Positions 15,839 through 24,282 of a DNA stretch of 41,591 bases are shown here, in pieces. The stretch is from Pseudomonas sp. TNT3 (GTDB lineage: Bacteria > Pseudomonadota > Gammaproteobacteria > Pseudomonadales > Pseudomonadaceae), in contig NZ_WFGV02000053.1 in the NCBI RefSeq assembly GCF_010095445.2, positions 1 through 41,591 on the forward strand, in the 5' to 3' direction. The notes beneath the pieces were generated by a model. That model saw only the letters and a program-made list of their open reading frames with translations, was not told the origin of the DNA and made no database searches. Positions within the stretch are counted from its first letter, which is position 1, and the number at the start of each line of letters is the position of its first letter. The position numbers were made by a program, and so were the translations under genes.

Positions 15839-18298
15839 GTGCCGCAACACACCCCCGATCTCCCCCCCAAACTTCGTCCCCTGGCAGAGATGCCTTTGCT
15901 CAAACGCCTGGCCGCCCGGTTTTTTGGACATGGCCTGACGCGCTTGCGTGCTCAGCACCGTGCCTCGTGGTTGCATGGGCAGGCAGATGGCTTTCGCAGC
16001 GGCCACAGCGCGGGTGTGGATTACGGCTACAAGGAAGGCAAACTCGAAGGTCTGGAGGAGGGGCGACAGGTCTTGCTAATCCGCGACTCGCGCTCCACCG
16101 AGCATCGCGCCCCCAACGTGGACGACAACCTGTTCGACGATTGGCGCCTGCCTCTGAGTGCCGAACTCAAGAAGCGCATGAAGGCCGATGTTGCCCGATT
16201 ACTGCCAGCGCATGCCCAGCCAAGTGCTGCGCAGTGGAAAATGATCTTCAGCGACACGCCCTCAACGTCAGTGATAGCCGGCGCGGGCGCTGGCAAGTCG
16301 ACGACGCTGGTGTTGCGAATCGTGCTGCTTGTGCACTATCTGGGCTTCGAGTTGAGCTCCATGACCGTAGTGACCTTCACGCGGGAATCGCGCAAGGATT
16401 TCATCAATAAACTGGTCGAGCTGTTCGCCCTGTGGGGCCGGGCGCTGAGCGTGAAAGAGGCGCGAGAGCTCGTTCGTACTTTTCACTCTCGAATCCTGCC
16501 GATGGTGCGCAGCCTGCCAGGCTTCGAACGCCTGCAAGCCTTCGAAAACCTTAGCCATCGTACGCAAAATGCTGATGAGGATGTCGACAGCAACCCCTTC
16601 GACCTGCGCATCAACGATGCTCAACGCCAGCAACTGAATGCGTGCTATCACGGCTTGCACACGCGCGATGAACGTTTTCGCGAGTTGATCAGACCTCTGT
16701 CTCGCCATGCCCTGCAGCTCAAAGAGCTGGAACGCGATCACCCGGACGTGCAAAAGCGCATGGCCGTGACCGAATTGGCCGCCAAGCGCGACGAAGAACT
16801 GTGCGATGCCATTGAAGATTTATGGTTTCGCGCAGGTGCCTGGCCGATTAAAGGGATCGAACCCAATCGTCAGTCGTTCGATATCAACGGATCAACATTT
16901 CATTGCCACGGCTACATTCCGAGCCTTGATGCCTGGGTGGTGCTGGGATTCGACCCAAAGGAAAACCCGCAAGTCAGCCGCCCCGGCGCCAAGCTGAGCG
17001 TACGGGCGGAGTGGGCAGTCAAGCGCACCCTGTTTCAAGCTTTCTGTCGTAAACCATTGATATGGTTGGATAACTACGATTCATCGAAACGCGTGTTGGC
17101 GTCCCTTGCCGGTGACGCAAGTGCCGGGCCGGGCTTCGACTACAAGGTCAAGGGTGAGTTGGGTTCAGCTCCGTTACTGGACTGTTTTGTCGCTGCCGCA
17201 GGGTTTATCGAAAACCTGGGACTGGATGTGCCGACGGCTGTGGGCCAGATGAGTTTCTCCAAGGACGACCCGGACCGGTTTTTCTTCGAGGCGCTGAGCC
17301 TGTATTGGCGAGCACTGGAAGACCATCTGCTGGATCAGAAACCACCGGTCATGACTTATAACCGGATGTTTGCGCTGTTCAGTGAGCATTCACCGGAAAA
17401 CCTCAAGTTACTGAGCGATGAACTGCTGCGGCCAATGTCCCACCTGATGATCGACGAATTTCAGGATGTCTCGCCGCAAATCGTTTCCTGGATTCGCGCA
17501 AGCCTCGCGCAGATCCGCAGTCGAGGTCCGGCGATGCACGTGGGGCGCGGGGCGCAACGCTCGTCGTTGCTCTGCGTGGGTGATGACTGGCAATCCATTT
17601 ATGGATGGCGCGGCAGTTCACCCACGTATTTCATGGAATTCGCCAAAGAGTTCCCGTCGCCAAGCACGACAAAAGTGATGCTGAGCGACAACTACCGCAG
17701 TCATCAAGCCATCATCGATGCCGCCGAACATATCGTCCGTGCCGCGCCCGCGATTGCAGGAAAGAAGGCCAAGGCCAGTGGCGAACCCAAAGAACTCGTC
17801 CCCGTGAGCGTCTTCGATCGGGATGATCAGAGCATGGCCATTCGGCTGAATGAGCATTACAGCAAGGGTGACTCAATCTTGATGTTGTATCGAAAAAGTA
17901 GCGATAAGCTATTGATAGAGCAGCATATTCAGTCGGTAGTTAATGTGGATTCTAGCTTGCCGTATGAGTCGAGGCGATTGAAGCAGCTCACGTATCACAG
18001 CGCGAAGGGTCTTCAGGCCGATGCGGTTTTCCTGCTGGGTGATTGTCAGCACCTGACCAGTTCGCCGTACAAGAACCAGGTCTATCGCATGGCGGGCCTG
18101 GGCAAGGCCGGCGACAGTGAGGCGTATGACAACGCACAAAAAGACGAAATCCTGCGCCTGGCTTATGTCGGCATCACCCGGGCGGTGAGCCATTGCTATT
18201 GGTACGTCGATGCTCAGGACACTCAGGCAGTGAACATGCCAAAAGCCTCCGACCGGATTGGCAAGGGCAAGGCATTCTTTGCCGATCACCGGGAATAA
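15839..18298 (+). CDS. UvrD/Rep-like superfamily 1 DNA helicase with a large insert
   Basis: This is a predicted ATP-driven DNA translocase/helicase. It has 819 residues starting at GTG, with GGAG eleven bases upstream. SF1A motifs in order: Walker A AGAGAGKST (147-155), Ia VVTFTRESR, Walker B LMIDEFQDV (536-544), motif III GDDWQSIYGWRG (581-592), NYRS (618-621), motif V LTYHSAKGLQADAVFLLG (717-734) and motif VI YVGITRA (776-782). About 350 residues separate motifs Ia and II. They include FHCHGYIPSLDAWVVLGFDP, which could be part of an embedded beta-rich or nuclease-like domain that I cannot classify. It is neither UvrD nor Rep proper, and resembles helicase IV (HelD)-type enzymes in overall plan. 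It stands alone, followed by a REPIN. Confidence 0.85.
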   Translation: MPQHTPDLPPKLRPLAEMPLLKRLAARFFGHGLTRLRAQHRASWLHGQADGFRSGHSAGVDYGYKEGKLEGLEEGRQVLLIRDSRSTEHRAPNVDDNLFDDWRLPLSAELKKRMKADVARLLPAHAQPSAAQWKMIFSDTPSTSVIAGAGAGKSTTLVLRIVLLVHYLGFELSSMTVVTFTRESRKDFINKLVELFALWGRALSVKEARELVRTFHSRILPMVRSLPGFERLQAFENLSHRTQNADEDVDSNPFDLRINDAQRQQLNACYHGLHTRDERFRELIRPLSRHALQLKELERDHPDVQKRMAVTELAAKRDEELCDAIEDLWFRAGAWPIKGIEPNRQSFDINGSTFHCHGYIPSLDAWVVLGFDPKENPQVSRPGAKLSVRAEWAVKRTLFQAFCRKPLIWLDNYDSSKRVLASLAGDASAGPGFDYKVKGELGSAPLLDCFVAAAGFIENLGLDVPTAVGQMSFSKDDPDRFFFEALSLYWRALEDHLLDQKPPVMTYNRMFALFSEHSPENLKLLSDELLRPMSHLMIDEFQDVSPQIVSWIRASLAQIRSRGPAMHVGRGAQRSSLLCVGDDWQSIYGWRGSSPTYFMEFAKEFPSPSTTKVMLSDNYRSHQAIIDAAEHIVRAAPAIAGKKAKASGEPKELVPVSVFDRDDQSMAIRLNEHYSKGDSILMLYRKSSDKLLIEQHIQSVVNVDSSLPYESRRLKQLTYHSAKGLQADAVFLLGDCQHLTSSPYKNQVYRMAGLGKAGDSEAYDNAQKDEILRLAYVGITRAVSHCYWYVDAQDTQAVNMPKASDRIGKGKAFFADHRE

Positions 18299-18311
18299 CC
18301 TGTAGTAATCC

Positions 18312-18407
18312 GTAGGAGCTGTCGAGTGCAACGAGGCTTCGATCTTTTGATCTCCTCTCATTAAAGGATCAAAAGATCGCAGCCTCGTTGCACTCGACAG
18401 CTCCTAC
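18312..18407. repeat. REPIN: long inverted REP pair
   Basis: Two 41-nt arms (18312-18352 and 18367-18407) are reverse complements with one mismatch, separated by 14 nt. Each outer end is GTAGGAGCTG, the GTAG tetranucleotide of Pseudomonas REPs. It starts 13 bp after the helicase stop. The spacer TCCTCTCATTAAAG closely resembles that of the REPIN at 36707-36782 (TCTTGTCATTAAAG). Confidence 0.85.
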
Positions 18408-18435
18408 AGGTGCAGCGTTAACCCTCGATCGAATC

Positions 18436-18463
18436 AAAAAAAAGCCCACAATCGTGGGCTTTT
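18436..18463 (-). terminator. Rho-independent terminator of the DUF1652-like gene
   Basis: On the minus strand a perfect AAAAGCCCAC/GTGGGCTTTT stem with a short loop is followed by eight T. It lies 18 bp past the stop of the minus-strand gene and can also stop transcripts from the helicase side. Confidence 0.88.
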
Positions 18464-18480
18464 CAAACACGTTCAACACT

Positions 18481-18753
18481 TCACGCATAACTCCTGAACG
18501 CCGCCGGCGGAATAAAAGCCTCAAGCTCATCCTCCACCGCTTCGATGATTCTCTCCACATCCGCCGCATTCATCACCGTTGCGCAAGGAATGCCGGCAAT
18601 GGCGATCATGGTCTCGCCACTCGCTCGATCAAACAAACGGGCAATCATGCTGCCCGGCGCATCCATGCTCGCCTCGAATCCCATGGGATGAAAATGCCAG
18701 CGCATCAGCTGGCAGGCGTTTGGAAAAGTAACCTTGCTAAAACCTCTATTCAT
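18481..18753 (-). CDS. Small DUF1652-like protein
   Basis: A 90-residue protein with no signal peptide or membrane segment. The pattern RLFDRASGETMIAIAGIPCA followed by TVMNAADVERIIEAVEDELE resembles the DUF1652 family of small Pseudomonas proteins, of unknown function. This assignment is from memory of the family pattern and is not certain. An AAGGCGG ribosome binding site stands about 9 bases before the ATG, and a strong terminator follows. It is divergent from the AraC-type regulator. Confidence 0.7.
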   Translation of the reverse strand: MNRGFSKVTFPNACQLMRWHFHPMGFEASMDAPGSMIARLFDRASGETMIAIAGIPCATVMNAADVERIIEAVEDELEAFIPPAAFRSYA

Positions 18754-19028
18754 GTGTTGCCCGCCTTCTTAATCGAGCGCTTCCGTTAGCTCATGTTAGG
18801 AGGGTAGAGCCTTCATTGGCTCAACCGGTGATGACATTAAAAGTAGCATCCAGATGTGAAAATCTCGTGGTTTTTTCAAACCGTTTGGCGATTGCTTTCG
18901 CTTTTTTTGACACAGGTCACGCATCATCGATCATTGGGCGATATGCCACTATTGGCCTATCCCTGCATTTGTCGTTGAAGCCCAGTCCGAACTTGGGCAA
19001 GCTCGGCTTTTTCCCGTTGAGACCCCCT

Positions 19029-19844
19029 ATGCACGCCGACAATGACGGCCCACTGCAAACCCTGACCACCGGCGAGACGGTGATGCGTTACCACTTGCGC
19101 TGGAAACACCGGGACCTGGACGGCGTCATGGCGCTGTATCACCCGGACGTTCAATACAGTGATTTTTTCCAGAACCGTGTGATGGGCCTGGATGAATTGC
19201 GTGATTACGTGCGCGATAGCATGCCCCGTGACCCGGACGAAGCCCTGGAGCATTCGGACCGTATCCGCCTGGATGGCAACACGGCGTTCATTCAGTACCG
19301 CATCACACTGCGCGGCGGTGAGGGACTGGTGTCGTTCAGGGCAAGTGAAGCGATCACGGTTCGGGACGGATTGATCTGGCGAGTCAATGAATATGCCTCG
19401 CTGGTGCGTGAGCAGGTTTCCAGTCAAGCGGTCGCCAGCAAGCGCGCGGCGGTCAGCCGGTTGGGGTTGTCACCACGCCAGCTGAGCTTCATGGCCGAAG
19501 ACCTGCAACAGTACTTCCAGCGTCAGCAACCTTACCTGGACCCTGAGCTCGACCTGCAACGGGTAGCGCAGGAATGCGGGTATAGCCGTAACCAGATCTC
19601 CTATCTATTGAATCAAGTGCTTGGCCAAAGCTTCTACCGGTACGTCAACCAGGCGAGATTGCACCACTTGCTGGCGGCGCTGGATACCGCGACGCCCCCG
19701 CTGCGTGTGGATGAGCTGGCCTTTGCCGCAGGGTTTAACTCGTTGTCGGCGTTTTACAGCTGTTTCCGCCAGCACACCGGGCAATCGCCGAAGGCCTACG
19801 TCAAACAAATTTCTTTGCGTGCACGCGCGCAAGACAGCCACTGA
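19029..19844 (+). CDS. AraC-family regulator with an N-terminal SnoaL/NTF2-like domain
   Basis: This is a predicted transcription factor of 271 residues. Residues about 10-125 form a SnoaL/NTF2-like fold: RYHLRWKHRDLDGVMALYHP opens it, and ITVRDGLIWRVNEYASLVRE closes it. The C-terminal third is an AraC double helix-turn-helix: LQRVAQECGYSRNQISYLLN, then VDELAFAAGFNSLSAFYSCF and HTGQSPKAY. The open frame runs back to 18816, but the first part reads as non-coding, so I place the start at the ATG at 19029. It is the first of four co-directional genes with gaps of 28-50 bp, so it probably controls the polyamine genes that follow. The effector is unknown. The SnoaL pocket could bind a small molecule. 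Confidence 0.85.
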   Translation: MHADNDGPLQTLTTGETVMRYHLRWKHRDLDGVMALYHPDVQYSDFFQNRVMGLDELRDYVRDSMPRDPDEALEHSDRIRLDGNTAFIQYRITLRGGEGLVSFRASEAITVRDGLIWRVNEYASLVREQVSSQAVASKRAAVSRLGLSPRQLSFMAEDLQQYFQRQQPYLDPELDLQRVAQECGYSRNQISYLLNQVLGQSFYRYVNQARLHHLLAALDTATPPLRVDELAFAAGFNSLSAFYSCFRQHTGQSPKAYVKQISLRARAQDSH

Positions 19845-19894
19845 GACCACGCACTAGGATCAACGCCATCGAAGTTTGAGTGGCGGAGTCTTGT

Positions 19895-21301
19895 ATGCCG
19901 GCGTGGCGCACTATCAGTTTGTGGATGGATCAACTGGACGATCCCCTGTTGCCGCGCCCCGCGCTGGAACAGGACCTGGACGTCGACGTGGCGATCATTG
20001 GCGCCGGGTACACCGGGTTGTGGACCGCCTATTACCTCAAGCGCCTGGCGCCGGGTTTGAACATCGCCATCGTCGAAGCGCAAACCGCCGGTTTCGGCGC
20101 GTCCGGGCGCAATGGCGGTTGGCTGATGGGCAATCTCCTGGGCGAAGACCGTTTACTCGCAGCGTCATCCCCCGAGCAGCGCCGGGCATCCTTCGATTTG
20201 CTGCACAGCATTCCCGATGAGGTCGAGATCGTCATCGAACGTGAAGGCATCGATTGCGATTATCGCAAGGGTGGTGCGCTGTATTGCGCGGCGCGTTATC
20301 CGGAGCAGGAAGCCAGCCTGAGGCACTATCTGGACAGCCTTTATCGCCAGGGACTGACTGAAAAGGATTACCGCTGGCTCAGCCCTGAGCAGCTGGCCCA
20401 ACAGATCCGTGTCGCCAAACCCTACGGTGGAATCTACGCACCGCATGTCGCAACCATTCACCCGGCCAAACTGGTCCGTGGCCTGGCCCGGACGGTTGAG
20501 CGCATGGGCGTCAGCATCTATGAGAACAGCCCGGTTACCCAGTGGCAGTCGGGCTCACTGCGCACGGCCAAAGCCCAGGTTCGCAGTCGTTGGATTGTGC
20601 CGGCGGTTGAGGGGTACTCGGTTACCTTGCCGCCGTTAGGCCGTTATCAATTGCCGGTACAAAGCCTGATTGTCGCCACCGAACCGCTGTCTGCCGCGAC
20701 CTGGGACGAAATCGGCCTGAGCCGTGGCCAGGCCTTCAGCGAAAGCAGCCGCCAGGTCACTTATGGTCAGCGCACCGCCGACAACCGCCTGGTATTCGGT
20801 GCACGGGGTGGCTACCAGTTCGCCGGCCAACTGCGCCACAACTTCGACCTGACCACCAGCGAAGTGGAACTGCGGCGTTACCTGTTCGGCGAACTCTTCC
20901 CACAACTCAAGAACGTCCAGATCACCCATGGCTGGGGCGGCAACCTGGGCATGTCACGGCGTTTCAAACCGCACATGCTTTGTGATCAGGCCAGCGGCAT
21001 TGCCTTGTCCGGTGGCTATGGCGGGGAGGGCGTGGGTGCCAGCAACCTCGGTGGTCGCACGCTTGCCGACTTGATCCTTGAGCGCGACACCGAGCTGGTT
21101 CATCAGCCTTGGGTCATTCCCCAAGGCGGTCTCGACGCACTCAGGGCGTGGGAGCCCGAACCGTGCCGCTGGCTGGGCTACAACGCGATCATTCGCAGCT
21201 TCGTCCACGAAGACCAGACCCTGGCCAATCCGGCCACTGCGCCATGGCGTCGCAAACTGGCGAGCGGCGTGGCGGGGTTCATGGAAGGTTTCATGCACTA
21301 A
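19895..21301 (+). CDS. FAD-dependent oxidoreductase, PuuB-like (gamma-glutamylputrescine oxidase family)
   Basis: This DAO-family flavoenzyme probably oxidises an amine such as gamma-glutamylputrescine. It has 468 residues from the ATG at 19895, which has GGAG seven bases upstream. An in-frame GTG at 19880 is less likely. The dinucleotide-binding motif VAIIGAGYTGLWTAYYL lies near residues 32-48. GFGASGRNGGWLMG is the characteristic second FAD segment, and the C-terminal SGGYGGEGVGASNLGGRTLA is the closing FAD motif. The neighbouring polyamine-binding protein and cupin support a role in polyamine breakdown. The exact substrate is inferred. Confidence 0.85.
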   Translation: MPAWRTISLWMDQLDDPLLPRPALEQDLDVDVAIIGAGYTGLWTAYYLKRLAPGLNIAIVEAQTAGFGASGRNGGWLMGNLLGEDRLLAASSPEQRRASFDLLHSIPDEVEIVIEREGIDCDYRKGGALYCAARYPEQEASLRHYLDSLYRQGLTEKDYRWLSPEQLAQQIRVAKPYGGIYAPHVATIHPAKLVRGLARTVERMGVSIYENSPVTQWQSGSLRTAKAQVRSRWIVPAVEGYSVTLPPLGRYQLPVQSLIVATEPLSAATWDEIGLSRGQAFSESSRQVTYGQRTADNRLVFGARGGYQFAGQLRHNFDLTTSEVELRRYLFGELFPQLKNVQITHGWGGNLGMSRRFKPHMLCDQASGIALSGGYGGEGVGASNLGGRTLADLILERDTELVHQPWVIPQGGLDALRAWEPEPCRWLGYNAIIRSFVHEDQTLANPATAPWRRKLASGVAGFMEGFMH

Positions 21302-21329
21302 ACGGCGTTTTTCAACGACAGGTAATCCC

Positions 21330-21671
21330 ATGAGCATCACGCAATTCAAGAACACCGCAGCACTGATACTCGAAGAATCCAATCCAGTTGCCGTACCGCT
21401 CGGAACACCCGTGGCGGTAGCCTCGACCACCAGTGTCGAGCGCGACGACGGCGTCGAAACCGGTGTGTGGGAGTGCACCCCAGGTCGCTGGCGGCGCCAG
21501 ATCGTCGCCCAGGAATTCTGCCATTTCATCCAGGGGCGCTGCACCTTCACCCCGGACGACGGTGAGACCTTGCACATAGAAGCAGGTGACGCACTGATGT
21601 TGCCCGCCAACAGTCTCGGCATCTGGGATATCCAGGAAACCGTGCGCAAAACCTACGTTTTGATTTTTTGA
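21330..21671 (+). CDS. Cupin-domain protein (Cupin_3/DUF861 type)
   Basis: A 113-residue single cupin. The barrel shows WRRQIVAQEFCHFIQGRCTF and ETLHIEAGDALMLPANSLGI followed by WDI, typical of the DUF861 group that includes ureidoglycine aminohydrolase-like and EutQ-like proteins. The frame can be read from 21078, but that part lies inside the oxidase gene, so the start is the ATG at 21330, 28 bp after the oxidase stop. Small cupins of this type are frequent next to PuuB-like oxidases. The function is unproven. Confidence 0.82.
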   Translation: MSITQFKNTAALILEESNPVAVPLGTPVAVASTTSVERDDGVETGVWECTPGRWRRQIVAQEFCHFIQGRCTFTPDDGETLHIEAGDALMLPANSLGIWDIQETVRKTYVLIF

Positions 21672-21719
21672 TCCTTTGATTGCCTGCCAATAACAACAAG
21701 CCCCTACAGGAATCGACTC

Positions 21720-22805
21720 ATGAAGCGAAAGACACTGGCCCTGGCGCCCCTTGCACTCGTCGCGACCCTCAGTCAGGCGGCGGAGACGGTGAAGATCTAC
21801 AACTGGTCGGACTACATTGCCCCCGATACCACGAAGAACTTCCAGAAAGAAACCGGCATCGCGTTCACCTACGACGTGTATGACAGCAACGAGACGCTGG
21901 ATGGCAAGTTGATGACCGGCAAATCCGGTTACGACGTGGTGTTCCCCTCCAACCATTTCATGGCGCGGCAAATTCAGGGTGGGGCGCTGAAAAAGCTCGA
22001 TAAGAATCAGCTGCCGAACTGGAAAAATCTCAATCCGGTGTTGCTCAAGGCCCTGCAAACCAATGATCCGGGCAATGAACACGGCTTCCCGTATCTGTGG
22101 GGAAGTACGGGGATCGGCTACAACGTCGCCAAGGTCAAGGCGGTGCTGGGCGACAACGCACCGGTGGACTCCTGGGACCTGATCTTCAAGCCCGAGAACA
22201 TGGAAAAATTGCAGAAGTGTGGCGTGGCGATTCTCGACAATGGCCCAGAACTGTTGCCTGCTGCCCTTAACTACCTGGGCCTGCCGCACCACAGCAAGAA
22301 CCCTGAGGACTATAAAAAAGCTGAAGCGCTGTTGTTGAAAGTCCGGCCGTATGTGAGTTATTTCCATTCATCCAAATACACCAGCGACCTGGCCAACGGT
22401 GATATCTGCGTGGCAGTGGGGTTCTCCGGCGACATTCTCCAGGCGGAAAATCGCGCCAAGGAAGCCAACAACGGCATCGAGATCGGTTACAACATTCCCA
22501 AGGAAGGCGCCGCGATCTGGTTCGACATGGTCGCCATGCCCGTCGATGCACCGGATGAAAAGGCCGGCTACGCCTTCATGAACTACCTGCTGCGCCCGGA
22601 CGTCATGGCGAGCATCAGCAACTATGTGCATTACGCAAACGGCAACGAGCAAGCCGATAGCCTCATCGAACCGGCGATCAAAAACGACACCAAGGTTTAT
22701 CCAAGTCCGGAAATGATGGGCAAGCTGTTTGCGTTGGAAGCGATGCCGTTGAACATCGACCGGATCCGTACGCGGGTGTGGAACAAGATTCGGACGGGGA
22801 GTTGA
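21720..22805 (+). CDS. Periplasmic polyamine-binding protein (PotF/SpuD-like)
   Basis: This is the soluble receptor of an ABC-type spermidine/putrescine importer. It has 361 residues. MKRKTLALAPLALVATLSQA is a cleavable signal peptide. The mature protein opens with ETVKIYNWSDYIAPDT, the standard start of this family, and contains GKSGYDVVFPSNHFMARQIQ and HGFPYLWGSTGIGYNV. There is no permease or ATPase gene in the window, so it must feed a transporter encoded elsewhere, or act as a sensor. It is the last gene of the AraC-oxidase-cupin operon. Confidence 0.93.
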   Translation: MKRKTLALAPLALVATLSQAAETVKIYNWSDYIAPDTTKNFQKETGIAFTYDVYDSNETLDGKLMTGKSGYDVVFPSNHFMARQIQGGALKKLDKNQLPNWKNLNPVLLKALQTNDPGNEHGFPYLWGSTGIGYNVAKVKAVLGDNAPVDSWDLIFKPENMEKLQKCGVAILDNGPELLPAALNYLGLPHHSKNPEDYKKAEALLLKVRPYVSYFHSSKYTSDLANGDICVAVGFSGDILQAENRAKEANNGIEIGYNIPKEGAAIWFDMVAMPVDAPDEKAGYAFMNYLLRPDVMASISNYVHYANGNEQADSLIEPAIKNDTKVYPSPEMMGKLFALEAMPLNIDRIRTRVWNKIRTGS

Positions 22806-22892
22806 GAGGTCATATTTTGTAGTTGATCGTGGCTAACTTGTGCGCAGGGACGCGGTAAGTTCCGAGCCTCTTTCACAGTTGAGGGGCAAGGA

Positions 22893-23351
22893 ATGCCTTA
22901 CTGCTTGAATGCGGGTCGGTTACGCACTGGCCGCTTTTCAGAACCCGGCCGAATCTATCTCATCACCGCTGTCGTCGATAAACGGCAGCCGGTTTTCTCT
23001 GATTGGCGGGTTGGACGCCTGGTTGTCTCGCAATTGCGTCAGGCACAAGAAGCGGGATGGGCGGACTTTTTAACGTGGGTTGTGATGCCGGATCATATGC
23101 ACTGTCTGGTGCAACTCCGGGACCAAACCTTGGCCGGGTTGATGTGCCAGGTAAAGTCGCGCAGCGCCGCCGCCGTCAATCGCGCGTTAGGCCGAAAAGG
23201 ACGCCTTTGGCAGAAGGGCTACCATGAGCGTGTGGTTCGACGTGAGGACGACGTGAAAGCGCTGGCCAGGTATGTCGTTGCGAATCCGATCAGAGCAAAG
23301 CTTGTTTCACGCGTTCATGATTACCCGCTGTGGGATGCGTGCTGGCTATAG
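22893..23351 (+). CDS. REP-associated tyrosine transposase (RAYT)
   Basis: RAYTs are domesticated single-copy relatives of IS200/IS605 transposases that act on REP sequences. This one has 152 residues. The HUH motif is HMH at residues 68-70 within VVMPDHMHCLVQL. The likely catalytic Tyr is Tyr127 in ALARYVVANPIRAKLV. GRLWQKGYHERVV is a further family signature. AGGGGCAAGGA gives a strong ribosome binding site. The gene is followed at once by a tandem array of REPINs, the expected substrate. All key residues are present, so it may be active. Confidence 0.93.
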   Translation: MPYCLNAGRLRTGRFSEPGRIYLITAVVDKRQPVFSDWRVGRLVVSQLRQAQEAGWADFLTWVVMPDHMHCLVQLRDQTLAGLMCQVKSRSAAAVNRALGRKGRLWQKGYHERVVRREDDVKALARYVVANPIRAKLVSRVHDYPLWDACWL

Positions 23352-23357
23352 CAATCA

Positions 23358-23850
23358 CGACCGCTTCGCCGTCGAACGCAGCCTTCGGCAGCTGCTACAC
23401 AGAGCTCGCTTACACAACGACCCCGTAGCAGCTGGCGCAGCCTGCGTTGGGGCGCGAAGCGGCCCCGATTTTCAGGGAGATATCAAAGCGTCCTGAATGC
23501 GACCGCTTCGCCGTCGAACGCAGTCTTCGGCAGCTGCTACACAGAGCTCGCTTACACCACGACCCCGTAGCAGCTGGCGCAGCCTGTGTTGGGGCGCGAA
23601 GCGGCCCCGATATTCAGGGAGATATCAAAGCGTCCTGAATGCGACCGCTTCGCCGTCGAACGCAGCCTTCGGCAGCTGCTACACAGAGCGCGCTTACACC
23701 ACGACCCTGTAGCAGCTGGCGCAGCCTGCGTTGGGGCGCGAAGCGGCCCCGATTTTCAGGGAGATTTCGAAGCGTCTTGAATGCGACCGTTTCGGTCGAG
23801 CGCGCCCCCGGAGCCAACGCAGCCTTCGGCAGCTGCTACATAGACCCCGC
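23358..23850. repeat. Tandem array of 142-bp units, each containing a REPIN
   Basis: Units start at 23358, 23500, 23642 and 23784, so the period is exactly 142 bp. The first three are complete and differ at only a few bases. The fourth is partial and diverged, ending near 23850. Each unit carries CAGCCTTCGGCAGCTGCTAC and the inverted partner GTAGCAGCTGGCGCAGCCTG, about 27 nt apart. This is the same REP family as at 30967-31040, in the opposite orientation. 142 is not a multiple of 3, so the short frames found here shift at each unit and are not genes. Confidence 0.93.
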
Positions 23851-23861
23851 GCGAAGACTTA

Positions 23862-24086
23862 TTAATCTTCCTCGCGAACCGTGGCCACTTCATCGGCTCG
23901 AACCTTCACTTTCGACCCGGAAATGTCTTCGAATTCGTAGAAGCCATCCTTGGTCTTGGTTTTCGGCATGTCCTTAGTCAAATACTGGGTGCCGTTCTGC
24001 AGGGTGACGACCGTTGCCGTCGAGCAACCGGCGAGGGCCAGGAAGGCAGCTACTGCTAATGGCAAACCCAGGGTCTTGATGTTCAT
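23862..24086 (-). CDS. YgdI/YgdR-like small lipoprotein (DUF903)
   Basis: A 74-residue outer-envelope lipoprotein. The signal peptide ends in the lipobox LALAGC. The mature part, VVTLQNGTQYLTKDMPKTKT followed by GFYEFEDISGSKVKVRADEV, is typical of the DUF903 (YgdI/YgdR) SH3-like fold. The role is unknown; relatives are often stress-induced. The ATG at 24086 has AGAGG six bases before it. A GTG two codons earlier lies within the ribosome binding site and is rejected. It ends just 11 bp from the repeat array. Confidence 0.88.
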   Translation of the reverse strand: MNIKTLGLPLAVAAFLALAGCSTATVVTLQNGTQYLTKDMPKTKTKDGFYEFEDISGSKVKVRADEVATVREED

Positions 24087-24282
24087 AACCACCTCTCATA
24101 ATCGAAAAAAAACAGCCGAAAGACTGTGCCTGTAACGCGGTTGGTGCGATGGAACGAGGAAAAGTTCGGCGGGCGCCCGAAAAATCGCTGCCGCCGCTTA
24201 TCTTTTTCTAATTGCGTCCGAAGGGACGGAACTGGTATCTGTACGCATAACCAGTACTCCCTCGCCTTGGCCCTTATTTCCC

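Noticed and set aside
18900..18950. A TTGACA-type sigma-70 promoter upstream of the AraC-type regulator
   Set aside because: TTGACA occurs at 18907-18912, but no acceptable -10 box follows at 16-18 bases.
23447..23780. Several 60-70 codon frames in the 142-bp repeat array (repeating CDRFAVERSLRQLL)
   Set aside because: They come from the REPIN repeats. The period is not divisible by three, so no single frame continues across units.
23358..23850. Possible CRISPR array
   Set aside because: The repeats are direct 142-bp units with no short repeat/unique spacer alternation and no cas genes nearby. They are REPINs.
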